Positions 47,532 to 58,846 of a DNA stretch of 64,000 bases are shown here, piece by piece. The position numbers and the translations under genes were made by a program. The first letter of the stretch is position 1. Each line of letters starts with the position of its first letter. The DNA is from Chimonanthus salicifolius (lineage: Eukaryota > Streptophyta > Magnoliopsida > Laurales > Calycanthaceae). The notes beneath the pieces were generated by a model, which had not been told where the DNA came from, did not search any database, and saw nothing but the letters and a program-made list of their open reading frames with translations. The stretch covers positions 42,168,314-42,232,313 of the forward strand of contig CM023536.1 in assembly GCA_013350335.1 (NCBI GenBank), in the 5' to 3' direction.

Positions 47532-50500
47532 TGTCATGCCCCAACTAGAAAGGTTGGTCCGAAGCGTGACTGATTTTTTTTTTCTTAAAGAACTAGAATA
47601 ACACAAGAAGTCTAACTGGGCCGGATCAACAGTTAGGCCCAAAGGTCACATATGATCCCAACATGTGGACTTAAACATATACCATAAGTCTACCCACAAA
47701 AACATAAACATAAATACACATAATTCCAAACATCGAATTATCATTGAAACATCATCAGAGTAACTACGGATACATGGTAGTCTTAATACATCACGTTTAA
47801 ACAAACTAATTACCACACATGATACTTTACAAAAACAAATGGTTCCAAGAACCAAAAAGGCAAAGATAAGGGTATTCCCCTCAGTGGGAATCCCAAAGCA
47901 ACGTCGCAGCTTATCCACTCTAAGCTTCAAACAGAGGGTTCTCCTCGTCGGGTTCATCTCCTAAAAGGTGAGTGGGGTGAGCTAACTACCCCAGTGAAGG
48001 AAATATAACAGTGCAGTTTAAGCAAACACCGGGTTAGTAAATAATCAACAGTTGTAATATAATATCTCATGCTTGACAATAACTCAAGTATAATATCATC
48101 ATCATTCCCATAATCCATCATTCCTTCCAATACTGCTGTCATCCAACGTAACCCCTAGATACTATACTAACACCAATAGTATTTAGTCCCGACACGGTCA
48201 AAATACTCCTTACAAGTACATCTCCAGTATACACCTCAAAACCGGTACTAACACACTTTGTCAGTTACTGTCGACCCACCTGGTCCAGTAAATGTAACCG
48301 ACACACTCAGCTCGGCGATGGTTCAATAGTAAAAGGTACGTGGAAGGAGTATCACATAACTCATATGATTAACATTATAAACATTTATAACCATCATAAG
48401 CACTTCTTACAACAGTGCATCATGTCTAGGCACATGGGTGGATTCATCAACTTGAAACCACTCATTGCTCAAGATCTATCTCAAATAAAACCTGTTTACA
48501 CCTACTGAAAAGTTAAGTTCCCTCACCGTAAATGTGTGGTATTGCGGTCTCTGTTAAACAAACAAACAAGTGCACAATCATTAACAGGTCAACATGCACA
48601 GCATCAATTGCATACACAGAAGTAGTTTTTTCAAAACCATACTTGTTTTCCCAAAAATATCCTAAGGTAAATGGAATTAATCTCCTACTTGGTTTCTAAC
48701 CATTTTAAGTTAGAATAATCCACAATATAAAAATAATAAGGTGCTGCAGTCTAAAACTCATATTGTCTTCTGGGTATGACCGAGATTGACTTATTGAATT
48801 AGGTCTAGATACTCAGGTCACTTCTCAGGTTGTCTTCTAGATAGGACCTAGATTTGACATGTTAAGTAAGGCCTCGAGGTCACTCAGTGCCCGACAAATA
48901 TAGCGTCGGCCTGGAAGTGAAGTCACTCAATGCCCGACCAATAGAGTCGGCATGGAAGTGAATACAATAGTATATACACTATACTAATAAGAGAAGAGGG
49001 TTAGTACAATTTTAATTCATCAATGAGGGGTATAATATCACATGCATCAATAACAATCAAGAGTTTACATCTAAAAACTGGGTCTCTCGGAACATGCCTC
49101 GGAACCAGGTACTGTGGCTTCGGATCAGCCGAACCACTGCCTAAACTAGTCTATGACTTCGGAACTTGGGTCTGCCTTCAGATCGTCCGAAGATCGGGTC
49201 TTGGATCATCTGAAGTCCTTCACAACTGAAAAAAAAAAATCGAAAAACAGGTCTCGGTGGGTCTGGTGTCCTGGATCATGCCGAGTGAAGCTTGGATCGT
49301 CATAATAGGGTTTGGTCCTTCCGAACTCGGCTCAGAACATCCAGCTGAGTCTGGCCAGCCTCGGATGTTTCGGGACTTCGGGTGAAGCTCGGAACGTCCG
49401 AAGGGTCCTCTAGGACCGTCCGAAGGATGTGACCCTCGGACCGTCCGAAGATCGACTCTCAGACCGTCCGAGAGCCGTCTTCCTCCACTGTCTGCACCAG
49501 CAGACAGTGACGGGCAGATACAATATGAAATACAAATCAGGAAACAGTGGATTTCCCGGATTCGGTTTTCACATCCAAACGGTCAGATGGATTCCATAGT
49601 GAGTCCTCTTTCCATAGGAAGTGATTAGGAACTTTAAAACTAAGCAGGCCATTAGATCTTAACACCAAAAGCCCACTAATACTAAGAAAACCAAGTTTTT
49701 CCTTAAACTTCAAAACCATTTTACTCACTCAAAACTTTGTCAAAATTAGTTTTTCTTGATTCTAAACTGACTAGAATTGAAAGAGGAACACAGTGGTTAC
49801 CTTCACTTGAGTTCCTGAGCTAAAAAAATCTGAATTTTTAAAATTCTTCCTTTAAAGCTTACGGTAACTGAAATTAAGAAGAAACAGAGGCTAAGGGAGA
49901 GATCGGCTGGGAAAAACTCAGAGCAGCTGAGAGGGAAGGGAGATAGAGATTTTGGTGGGAGTTTAAACCACTTGATGGAGGGCCATTATATAGGAAATCT
50001 GATCAGAGGGTGGCCACTGCATGCCCCTGCATGCCGCTGCTGCCGACGTCCCGAACAGTGTAACCACTGTTCGGTAGTTGGTTGCAGATAAGTCCCTCTA
50101 CAAATTTCAGTTTTGCAAATAAGTCCCCATTTTGATAAAAACTAATTTTCAACTTAAAACCAATCTTTTAAAGCTCAAAAATTTTAATCTAACCTGATAG
50201 ATAAGTTGGGTTTTAAAAACTCTAATCATCATAAAATTTTGGAGATATAAAACTCACTAAAAATAATTAATTTAAATAAAAATCATAATTTAACACTATT
50301 TACATGTTTTAACTTGTGTTAAATAAAACAATTTAAAGTCCTCAATTTTGGATTTTGAAAGAATAAACTAGACCATACTAAAATGGTCTAACATACTAAA
50401 CTTGTTTCAAAATTTATCTCATTTCCAAAACCATTGAAAAATATTTATTACTCACTTTCAGGGTTTTAACGGGCGGTTTTAAATACTATTTTTTGAAAAT

Positions 50501-50779
50501 AAAATTATTTTAAAATCAGAAATAGAAATCCTTGAATAAGGAGAATAATATCATCAAATAAGAATTACATAATGACACAATTAATAATAATAATAATAAA
50601 TAAGCGGTAAATTACCATTTTGCCCCTGCAGCTGGACGAGCTGGATCACTGAGCTTTCGAGCTCAGATTGGGCCACACCTGGGCTTTTCACTAAGCCCTA
50701 ACCATAATCTTCGAGATTAACCAGTCCAAACAAGATTTATTAAGCTAAAACACGCCTAATCTAGGGTCAGGGTATTACA
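47532..50779. mobile_element. Solo LTR, 3.25 kb, probably Ty3/gypsy Tekay-like
   Basis: Starts TGTCATGCCCCAACTAG and ends TCAGGGTATTACA, with TGT...ACA ends. ATATT flanks both sides (47527-47531 and 50780-50784), a perfect 5-bp target duplication. The interior has features common in long Tekay-type chromovirus LTRs: TGAGTGGGGTGAGCTAACTA near the 5' side and AAATTACCATTTTGCCCCTG near the 3' side. There is no gag-pol, primer binding site or second LTR, so it is a solo LTR left by recombination. The subfamily call is by recall; the LTR call rests on ends plus duplication. Small open frames inside are not genes. Confidence 0.85.
49075..49490. repeat. TCGGACCGTCCGA palindrome cluster inside the LTR
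   Basis: CTTCGGATCAGCCGAA, TCAGATCGTCCGAAG, CTCGGAACGTCCGAAGG, TAGGACCGTCCGAAGG, CTCGGACCGTCCGAAG and CTCAGACCGTCCGAGAG follow one another every 25-60 bp. This is the most GC-rich part of the window outside the gene and could form hairpins. Confidence 0.8.
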
Positions 50780-50784
50780 ATATT

Positions 50785-51236
50785 TATACCTATGGACAAC
50801 AGATATAACATAGAATAAATGGCCAAAGTATAAATATAGTATAAATAAATGGCGATAGGTATAAATATCGATCAATACATACATCGGCCGATATATATAT
50901 ATATGGGCTTCTTAAGGGACTATATATATTGGTAGGCACAATATAATATCGGCGATATCGGTTGATATATTGTCTATGATATCGTTGATATTCAAAATAT
51001 CTGTTTGAGAATTATTTTAAAAAAGAAAAATTTAAATATCGGCGACTGAGGCCCACCAGTAGATCGCCGATATTTGGCGATATTGGTTAAATATAGGTTA
51101 TGATATCGGCCGATATTTTTTTTTCTAGAATTTTTTAAAGGCCTGTTTATTTATTTTTTAATTCAAAAAAATTAAAAGAATCAGCAGATATTTGAAAAAA
51201 TAACAAAATAAGGAGAGAACATTCTATTTTTTAACC
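50785..51236. repeat. Family A-related element split by the solo LTR
   Basis: Dense ATCGGCCGATAT, ATATCGGCGATATCGG and GGCGATAGGTATAAATATCG motifs, ending AACATTCTATTTTTTAACCC then CTG, which matches family A right ends. Its left part lies before 47527. The left terminus and target duplication were not found. Confidence 0.6.
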
Positions 51237-51574
51237 CCTGCTGTCGTCTAATACAATTTTTATACAAAATTAACATATGACATAATACTTCAAAACGCAT
51301 TAATTATTCAAAGTGAAATATAATATTCGGATTTATATAACATTTAAATTTTTTAAAAAATTATTCATATTTTTATCTTAAATATAAATGTATGAAAATA
51401 GAAGGACAAGCTTGATATTATCTACTTTAATTTAAAAACTGATATTTTGTGGTTCCACTCTCACTTTTTGACCTTATATCAAATAAAGAAATAAATAATT
51501 CAAAAATAAAATTGATATTCAAACAGATCTAAAATTATATTCCATTTAATATGGTTGGTGGACCACAAAAATAT

Positions 51575-51903
51575 GGGTAGTGATTTGTGCACCATGAGTT
51601 TTTCTCATGGTGCACCACCTTTAAAAGAAAAATACAATTTTGGCCTCTCGTTTTGAAAAGAGGGAAAGAGAGGGAAGGAACATGGGTTTAACTCAACCGG
51701 TTACCTCCCACCTCAGAAAGCGGGAGGTTACAGGTTCAAGTCCCCATGGCCTAACCTTAGCGTGTCTTAAGGGTAGTGGGTTCACTCGTTAGGATTTTAT
51801 GTTAGGTACTCACAGTTTCACACACGTAAATTAAAAAAAAGAAAGTAATAGTAAAATCATATTTTATTTTAAAGGTAGTGCACAAATCAGGAAATCACTA
51901 CCC
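51575..51903. mobile_element. MULE-like MITE, family E, containing a SINE
   Basis: Starts GGGTAGTGATTTGTGCACC and ends GTGCACAAATCAGGAAATCA then CTACCC, inverted ends with a shared GTGCAC. AAAAATAT (51567-51574) and TAAAATAT (51904-51911) match at 7 of 8. The SINE at 51681-51840 sits inside; without it the element is about 170 bp. Its ends resemble family D (GGGTAGCGAT). Confidence 0.78.
51681..51840 (+). mobile_element. SINE family 1 copy nested in MITE E
   Basis: CATGGGTTTAACTCAACCGG (A-box region), TTACAGGTTCAAGTCCCCAT (B box GGTTCAAGTCC), TCACTCGTTAGGATTTTATG body, A tail to 51840. Target duplication is unclear. Confidence 0.85.
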
Positions 51904-51999
51904 TAAAATATAGTGTATATTCATCTACTAAAAATTGTGGTTTGTAGCACTAACTTGGGTAGTTCACAGGCCGAACTAAATTTGGAGTCATTCTAATTT

Positions 52000-52422
52000 G
52001 AGTGGCCATCCTAACATGGGAAAACTCTTTTAGGAGACACGGATTTTCCGGATTTTCCAATTTTCCCCATCCGTCCCGTACGAGTTTTAGTGAACTTTCA
52101 AAAATCGGTTCACTTTCTAGTGAATCGGTGCACCGATTGGATAAGTGAACCGATCGGATCACTTGGAAATGGAAATTTAAGGAAAGTGATCAGGTCGGTG
52201 CACCGATTTCGACTCTTTCATGTTTCAAAAAATCAGTGCACCGACTGGATCACTTTCCTCAAATTTCAATTTCCAAATGATCCGGTCGGTGCACCGATTC
52301 ATTGGAAAGTAAACCGATTTCTGAAAGTTCACTAAAACCCATACAGACAGATGGGGTAAAATAGAAAGTTCACTATAACTCGTGTCTCCTAAAAGAGCTT
52401 TCCCGTGTTAGGATAGACACCC
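52000..52422. mobile_element. Foldback MULE-like MITE, family G, 423 bp
   Basis: Left arm starts GAGTGGCCATCCTAACATGG then GAAAACTCTTTTAGGAGACA; the complement of the right end reads GGGTGTCTATCCTAACACGG then GAAAGCTCTTTTAGGAGACA. The inverted match continues through TTTTAGTGAACTTTC and GAATCGGTGCACCGA, so the arms are about 150 bp or more. TTCTAATTT flanks both sides (51991-51999 and 52423-52431), a perfect 9-bp target duplication as for Mutator-like elements. The open frames on both strands come from the palindrome. Confidence 0.92.
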
Positions 52423-52749
52423 TTCTAATTTCTAAGTACTCCACAATCCACACACACTTCTACATGGATTTATTTTTGTCCCATTGTCGGATCTTTTAGA
52501 AAGAATTATGCTTTAAATATTGAGATTGACAAAAATCATCTTAATTTGAATAATAAATTTATGTTTTTCAAGCCTTTAAATTTTAATCAATTTTATTTAT
52601 ATTTGTTCTCTAAGAGCAAGTGGTAGCTGGCCATATGGCCACCGTGCATGTGCGGTGTAGCAATGGCTAAACGTGGGGCCCACATCACTTGTGGCTAAAT
52701 GGATGGCTACAAGTAGCAACCATGTAGCCAGCCATTCTCTCTCTCTCCT

Positions 52750-52751
<2 letters not shown>

Positions 52752-52802
<51 letters not shown>
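52752..52802. repeat. Long TA dinucleotide microsatellite
   Basis: About 25 consecutive TA units inside the Harbinger-like element; likely polymorphic. Confidence 0.95.
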
Positions 52803-52803
<1 letters not shown>

Positions 52804-53029
52804 CTTGTATATAGTTTTTGATTTTTTTGATTTTCTCTTTTTATTTATTTATTTGATTATTTTGGATTTTTTGTTTTGTTTTTGGGTATAATTTGTATAT
52901 TAGGGCAAATAATTATTTTTTTCTTTACTTTATTATTTTATTTTTTATAAAAAAATAAAAAATAACTCTTTACCTTTTGATTTTTTTTTCCTTTACATTT
53001 GTAAACAAAATATATGAGAAACAAAAAAT

Positions 53030-53108
53030 TAAAATTATTCTGTACAAAAAATTAAAATTATTCTGTACAAAAAATTAAAATTATTCTGTAAAAAAAATTA
53101 AAATTATA
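53030..53108. repeat. 23-bp minisatellite, 3.5 units
   Basis: AAAAAATTAAAATTATTCTG with TAC or TAA repeats head to tail at 23-bp spacing. Confidence 0.9.
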
Positions 53109-53475
53109 GCTATTGAGAAACAAAAATATTAAAAATAATATTTTATTCATTGCAAACAATATGAAAAAATAATATTTTAATTTATTTAATTGCTTGTGAG
53201 AAAATATATATGTTTTCTTAATTTATTTAATTACTTGTGAAAAAATATGTAATGTCTTTATATTTTTTTTAAAAATTTGTTAAAAAAATGTACATAAAAA
53301 AATAATAATAAAATATTAAAAAGTAGCCATTCTAGTTAACACTATACCGTGTGACGAGACTGGCTAAAAATTATAGCCAGCCATGTCATAAAAAAAAATA
53401 CTATTTAATTATATGGCTGGCTATATTTAGTGACATAGCCAGCCATATATAGCCATCCCACACCACTTGCCCTAA

Positions 53476-55363
53476 AGTTTTGTATCTTTTAAAATATAGT
53501 TAAATGATTAGTTTAGAGTATTTTTTTGGGCATTGAATTCTAGCATGGATCTTTCAATGAACCCTTAAATTTTGATCACTTCAACGTATTTTTAATCATT
53601 AAATTTTTGTTTATTATATAAATATAATTTGATCGATTATGTTAGAGTAATTTTTTAGGCTTTAAATTCAAATGAAGCTAAAGGGGTGACTAGTGGGCGT
53701 TGGTTTGAGAGTATACATCTTGTAAATTAAGATAGTTTAAAAAAATCATTTTTTCTTAAAGACGGAAATATCTATATCTCAAATTGACTCCATTTTCTTT
53801 TTACTGATTATATAATTTTAGGAGTGATCTATAAAAAAACTCATAATAATTACATTGACTCATAAATATATGACAAAAATTCAAATAAATCTGGGTATAG
53901 TTAATAATTTCTTTTTTAAATCACACAAAAGAAGAAAGTACTTGAAAAGTTACCTTTAAAAAATGATAGCAACTATACGATGAAATGACATCCATACCTG
54001 CCATTGGTCTAAAAACAAGGTGTAGATTTTTTCCACTAGATGTGGGTTTATTGGATTGTTGCCATAATATATATTGGGACTCTAACCTAAGAATTAGTTT
54101 AAAATAAGTTTGGAGTAAATGGCCAATGGTTACAACTTGAGTCTGTATTGATAAGTGAGTTTGAGAGACTGATTTTTATATGACATCTATAAAATTTCAT
54201 CTTATTAAATAAAGAATTAATATTTTTTAAGAACTTCAAAATTTCATATTTATCGAACTGTACAAATTCATAGAGTTGGATAAGTCAACTTTAAAATAAA
54301 ATTAGGCAGGTGTAACTCCCGGGTGATAGGTATATGAGTGAATAAATCCGTCAGGTCTGTTATAAACTCCATAAACCAAAGTTTGGATCATATGCAAATA
54401 AGTTTGCGAATTTTTGTGCAAACTTTAGATTATGGAGCCTAAATTTCATGAGGCGGGTTTCTGTCACTCTATGCATCACTCCAAGACACTAAAAACCTCT
54501 TTCCAAAACTAAATGAGTTCAAGGTTTATCAAACTAATAGGCAGCTTACATGGCCTCCTATCTAATACCAAAGACAGCCTTGAAACCAAGTTTTGATTAA
54601 TGAAGTAGTTTCTATTTTTATTACTACTACCGTCATTATCATCGTAAATCCTAAATCTTATTCTTTTATATTATGATGTATATAGAGGTACTAACTAGAA
54701 AGAATGGGAGCCATATTGTATAACATCTTCAAATGAATTGAGTGAGTTGACAATTTTGTTTATTTATTTATTTTTTAAAAAACTTAATTGAGTAATTTTA
54801 TTTGGGAAAATTTCGAGTCAGATCTAAATTTCAAAATTTCAAAAACAACTTATTAGAAGTGCCACACTCCAAAGTCTAGACAGAGAATTGCAAAAACAAC
54901 TCACTCATTGGAGGATTAAAAAATATATTTATATATATATAAACATTTAATTTGTGCTCATACTTCAAAGTTATTTGCTGTTGACTGCTGTTGGCAACTT
55001 GACATGTCCTTTTTAATAGTTTTATTTTAGAACTTCAAAGAGCTTTAAATGTTTATGGGACTTAGAACTTTGGGAACGACACCCATTCCATTTAGAGCTT
55101 GTTATATTCATTGGTGCAGGTAACAGACCCACATGCACTGAAATTTAGAACAAATCTAGATCTCTAATTGATAAAATAAAAAATAAAAAATGAAATTGAA
55201 AGCATAAAAACTCTATATTTAGGTGAGAAGTTTTAACATTCATCATTCACTTTTCCTATTATAACATATAAATAAAAATTTAAAATGTGAACATCTTTTG
55301 TTGAAAAAAAAAAAAGAGTTTATAGAAATTTTCTGCCTACAATTGCGATACATGTCTCTATGA
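53476..55363. other. 1.9 kb AT-rich DNA, no gene seen
   Basis: No domain, RNA gene or terminal repeat recognised on either strand. Confidence 0.45.
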
Positions 55364-55372
55364 ATAATTGAA

Positions 55373-55556
55373 AGGTAGCTATTTAGACATCCGATTTTTC
55401 TTTTAGAAGATACTTGATTTCAATTTTTGTGTAAAATTATCATTTTTCCCTCAGTTTTATGTATAAAAAAATTGAGGGGTAAAATAATAATTTTATATTA
55501 AATTTTGAAATCGATTGTCTGATAAAAGAAAAGTCGGGTGTCTAAATGACTACCCA
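55373..55556. mobile_element. MULE-like MITE, family F, 184 bp
   Basis: Left end AGGTAGCTATTTAGACATCC then GATTTTTCTTTTA; complement of the right end GGGTAGTCATTTAGACACCC then GACTTTTCTTTTA. ATAATTGAA (55364-55372) and ATAATTAAA (55557-55565) match at 8 of 9. The arms extend over most of the element, giving a foldback structure. Confidence 0.85.
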
Positions 55557-55714
55557 TAATTAAATATAAACTTGCTATCAACAAAATCGATACAATGTGT
55601 TCAGCAGATCCAAAATCTAGTTATGGTTCATCTGCTTGAGTGTAAAAAATAAAAATAGAAACTAAAACATTTCGTGCCACTTACTCCCACTGCATTTGAT
55701 TCAAATATTCAATG

Positions 55715-55742
55715 GCACACATCACACATCACACATCACAAT
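55715..55742. repeat. Short tandem repeat CACATCACA
   Basis: CACACATCA-type 8 to 9-bp unit repeated about three times. Confidence 0.8.
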
Positions 55743-55984
55743 AGGTCTCGATTTCATTAAATATGTTACTGGATTGCTATTATTTTTCTTCTGCTTAGAA
55801 TACAGCGACTATAGTGAAATTCCATAAGGGTTATTGGTTGGGGTTCCACCTCCCGTTACAAAGAGTAGGATCACATTCCAATTCAGTGTAAATGTAGAAG
55901 TTTGATCTAAACATGAGAAGAAAATGACTCGATAAAATTATAAAATTTCAGGTAAAGATCAGGTGTCCCAGTTGAATGAGTGTA

Positions 55985-56219
55985 GATAACTCAGGCACGG
56001 GTAGAAAATGTGAACCTGCGATACTCGTTCTGTATCGGCCGCAACGTTGCAGGAAAATCCCAACTACAACGTATTGGCGTGCATTGTGGCCGGAGTTCGG
56101 ACAAATGACAAATTGGTGAAGCGGGTGAGGAAGGAGGTGTATTGGCCTGTAACGGTTCGTACAACGTATCGACGCAATGCATTTTTTACCTTATATGAGA
56201 GGCGATAGATATCTTACTG
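55985..56219. repeat. CGATACG-rich repeat related to family C ends
   Basis: GTATCGGCCGCAACGTTGC, ACAACGTATTGGCGTGCATT, GGCCTGTAACGGTTCGTAC and CAACGTATCGACGCAATGC recur. Comparable motifs occur at 59905-60045 and, less clearly, at the left end of 16870-17835. It may be the left part of the family C copy that follows. Confidence 0.5.
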
Positions 56220-57215
56220 GCAATTTATCGTCGATTCTCTCCTATAATTTTTTAGAATTAGAAAAAATACAGAAAGTATGAAAGAAATAGAGAAAAATGA
56301 AATACTTAGTGTGAGCATATTTTTGTTAAAATAACAATCATTTTTATGAAGTATTAGATCATAGAGAGTCGAAATTACAAAATGAGTAAAGTATATCCTA
56401 ATTTTTTTTTAAAAAATACCCTAAAATTTTGAAAAATGTTTAAAATTTTTTAAGATATAGGAAATTAACATGAAGAAACGTCTAATATAAAATCCATCAT
56501 CTCTAGTATTCTATAGTTACATGTATTTCTATTACAATTCGTGAATTTTTTATCGTGAAAAATTCTGAATTTCATGAAAATATTAAAACTTTAGAAACAT
56601 CAAATAAACACCCTAAAAACTATAGCAATCATATCAAGAGATCTTCATGTAATTGTAGAATTTTTTTTATTGATTTTGTCCACAAGAAACTCAAAAATGA
56701 AAAGTATCTTAGAAAACCCGGCTATCATAAATTTTTTGGAAAAAAAGATTGGAAAATCACAACGATGCCCTAAAAACTATATCAATCACATTAAGATTTA
56801 TACATTGGATTCCATAAGCACACACTACAATGTCGTTAAATTATTTTCATAGAAACTGAAATCAAAATTAACTTAGAGCAAAAATTCAAAAAAAAAAAAA
56901 ATTAATGAAAAGTACTCAAAATGGCTAAATTTTAAGGAAAAAGTTTGAAATTGAAAAAAAAACATTTCACACTTGAAGAACTTACGTCTAAGCTTTTTTA
57001 TAATCATATCCAATGCAAGATTGAACTCGAAAAATGGTCAAGGCAGATTTTCTTTTTTTGAAAAAAAATTTGCCGGTCGATAGTGGCTGATATGTTGCAG
57101 TCGATAATTTGACTATATCAGATGATAAATATCTTGTATGGAGACAACAATATCTATTGGCCGATACATATTCCCATACATTTTACTAATACTTATCGGC
57201 CGAATTGTTTACTTT
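56220..57215 (+). repeat. Dispersed 0.9-kb repeat, family C, copy 2
   Basis: Aligns with 16870-17835 over ACATGTATTTCTATTACAAT, AAACACCCTAAAAACTATAG, GATCTTCATGTAATTGTAGA and AAGTATCTTAGAAAACCCGG in the same order. It ends near CTTATCGGCCGAATTG. Small open frames inside follow the repeat and show no domain. Confidence 0.7.
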
Positions 57216-58681
57216 GAAGTTTGAACCGACGATGCCAAACTCAACAAGTCCTTTTATTTAAAATTTTGATTTGAATTGGATGATGTAGTGGCTCTGAGTG
57301 AGTAATTTATTGTTTTATAAAAGGAATGATTTTATGATGACATTCTAATGTTATTTTTTATTTCAATATTCCTATTGAGACGTATGTAGTCCTCTTGAAT
57401 CTAATTTATTTTTTAATTTCTAAATATAAAGAAATACACGTAATATCTTAAATTTTGTGAAACTATTAGATCCACTTTTGAATGAATTAAATGAAATCAC
57501 TTGATTAAAAGTATAAAATGTTTAAATTTATTACATCTCTTATTTGATCCATTCAACAGTGAATCAAGTAGTTTCATAAAATCTAAAAAAATAAATATTT
57601 ATATCTTTTCATTTATTTTTAAGAAGTAAACTCCACATGTCTGAATTGATGCATTTAAAATTATCTTTATCATTAAAGTAACGGCACAAAATCATTCTTC
57701 TTTATAAAATAATGATATTACATTTTTTCCTTAAAAAAATATGTAGCTGAGTACTTTGAGACAATGTGGTGGACTACGGCCTTCTGTTGATGAAAGTATG
57801 AAACTACTTATTCTCGTACAAGTGTGGCCTGATAATTATATAAATTGTGTTTTTTTTTCCTTTTAATAAAATGTGAATCTATCTTTTCTTATTTTAAGAA
57901 TCTGGGTAGCCTTTAAAATTGATTAATTCTATGTTGACTCATCCGAAATTCCAATCAATACATTGAAATTGAAATTCGAGTTTCTACTGCTTTAAAAAAC
58001 AGCGAGTCCTATCTTTAATTCACATTTCAGTCCTAAAGGACCATTTCCTTATAAAGTTATCAGCGAATGTAGTCGAGTATTTAAAAAACTTAAAAATTTT
58101 AATTACATTCAAAATCCACATGTGTCAAATGTCAAATTTTCTCCAACAAAACGACGGTGTCTTCTGTTTACTATGTAAAGAGTAGATACAATACCACCAA
58201 GTTTTGTCATGTGGAAAGCAGTCTGACTGCAGGCTCCAAACCTGTCTTTTCTCTTTTTTTTTTTTCCTTTTTTTTTCAACTGAAAACTGAAAAAATATAG
58301 ATGCTTATCTAATCAATGTTAGAGAATTTCAAGTGGATGGGCCATCTCCTTTGAAATAGAAGCATCAAAGCCTAAAGGAATCGTATAAATCATGTCACAC
58401 CACCTAATTTTGTACTCACATCAAATATAATTTTCTTCATTCTACTCATTCATTGCTCAGTGAGTTTGGGTCACATTTCAACTCATTGCTTTGACCGGAA
58501 TTGAACATTTGCATTAACTAATTGATCTATTGAAACTCAGTGGTTATGTGAAGAAATGATCTTTATGAATGTGAGTTGTGATGTATTAGTATAATGAAAA
58601 AATTTCACTTGAGTGATCATATGAGGCCATTAGGGTTTGAATTCACGCTCTTTTTATAACATTCATCTATTTTGTATGAAC
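57216..58681. other. 1.5 kb AT-rich DNA, no gene seen
   Basis: Nothing recognised on either strand beyond homopolymer runs. Confidence 0.45.
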
Positions 58682-58846
58682 TTTTTTTTTTGAATTTATT
58701 TGTAGAAAACTATGGAAAATTAAGTATAAAACTTTACGGGTGATATCCATTGTCCTTAGAACAAACTAAGTGAGGTCATGGGGGCTCGAACCTGACATCT
58801 TCCACTTCCTGAAGAGGGAAATTATGAGTTGAGCTAAACTATTTAG
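58682..58846 (-). mobile_element. SINE family 1 copy
   Basis: Reversed: T-run 58682-58691, GAATTTATTTGTAGAAAACT, GTATAAAACTTTACGGGTGA, GGGGGCTCGAACCTGACATC (B box), GAGTTGAGCTAAACTATTTA (A-box region). Confidence 0.82.

Larger units (their letters stand above)
52614..53472. mobile_element. PIF/Harbinger-like nonautonomous element with microsatellite
   Basis: Left end GAGCAAGTGGTAGCTGGCC, right end GGGATGGCTATATATGGCTG as complement, with CCACTTGCCC at the terminus. TAA flanks both sides (52611-52613 and 53473-53475), a 3-bp TWA duplication. Subterminal GGCTGGCTA/TAGCCAGCC motifs repeat in both arms. Inside are a long TA microsatellite and a 23-bp minisatellite. No transposase. Confidence 0.78.

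Noticed and set aside
52090..52335. 81-codon plus-strand frame with repeated SVHRF/RCTDW pieces
   Set aside because: It follows the internal repeats of the foldback MITE 52000-52422 rather than a coding region.
53476..55363. Search for a second host gene in the right third
   Set aside because: No frame with a domain or splice-linked partner; the region is AT-rich noise between elements.
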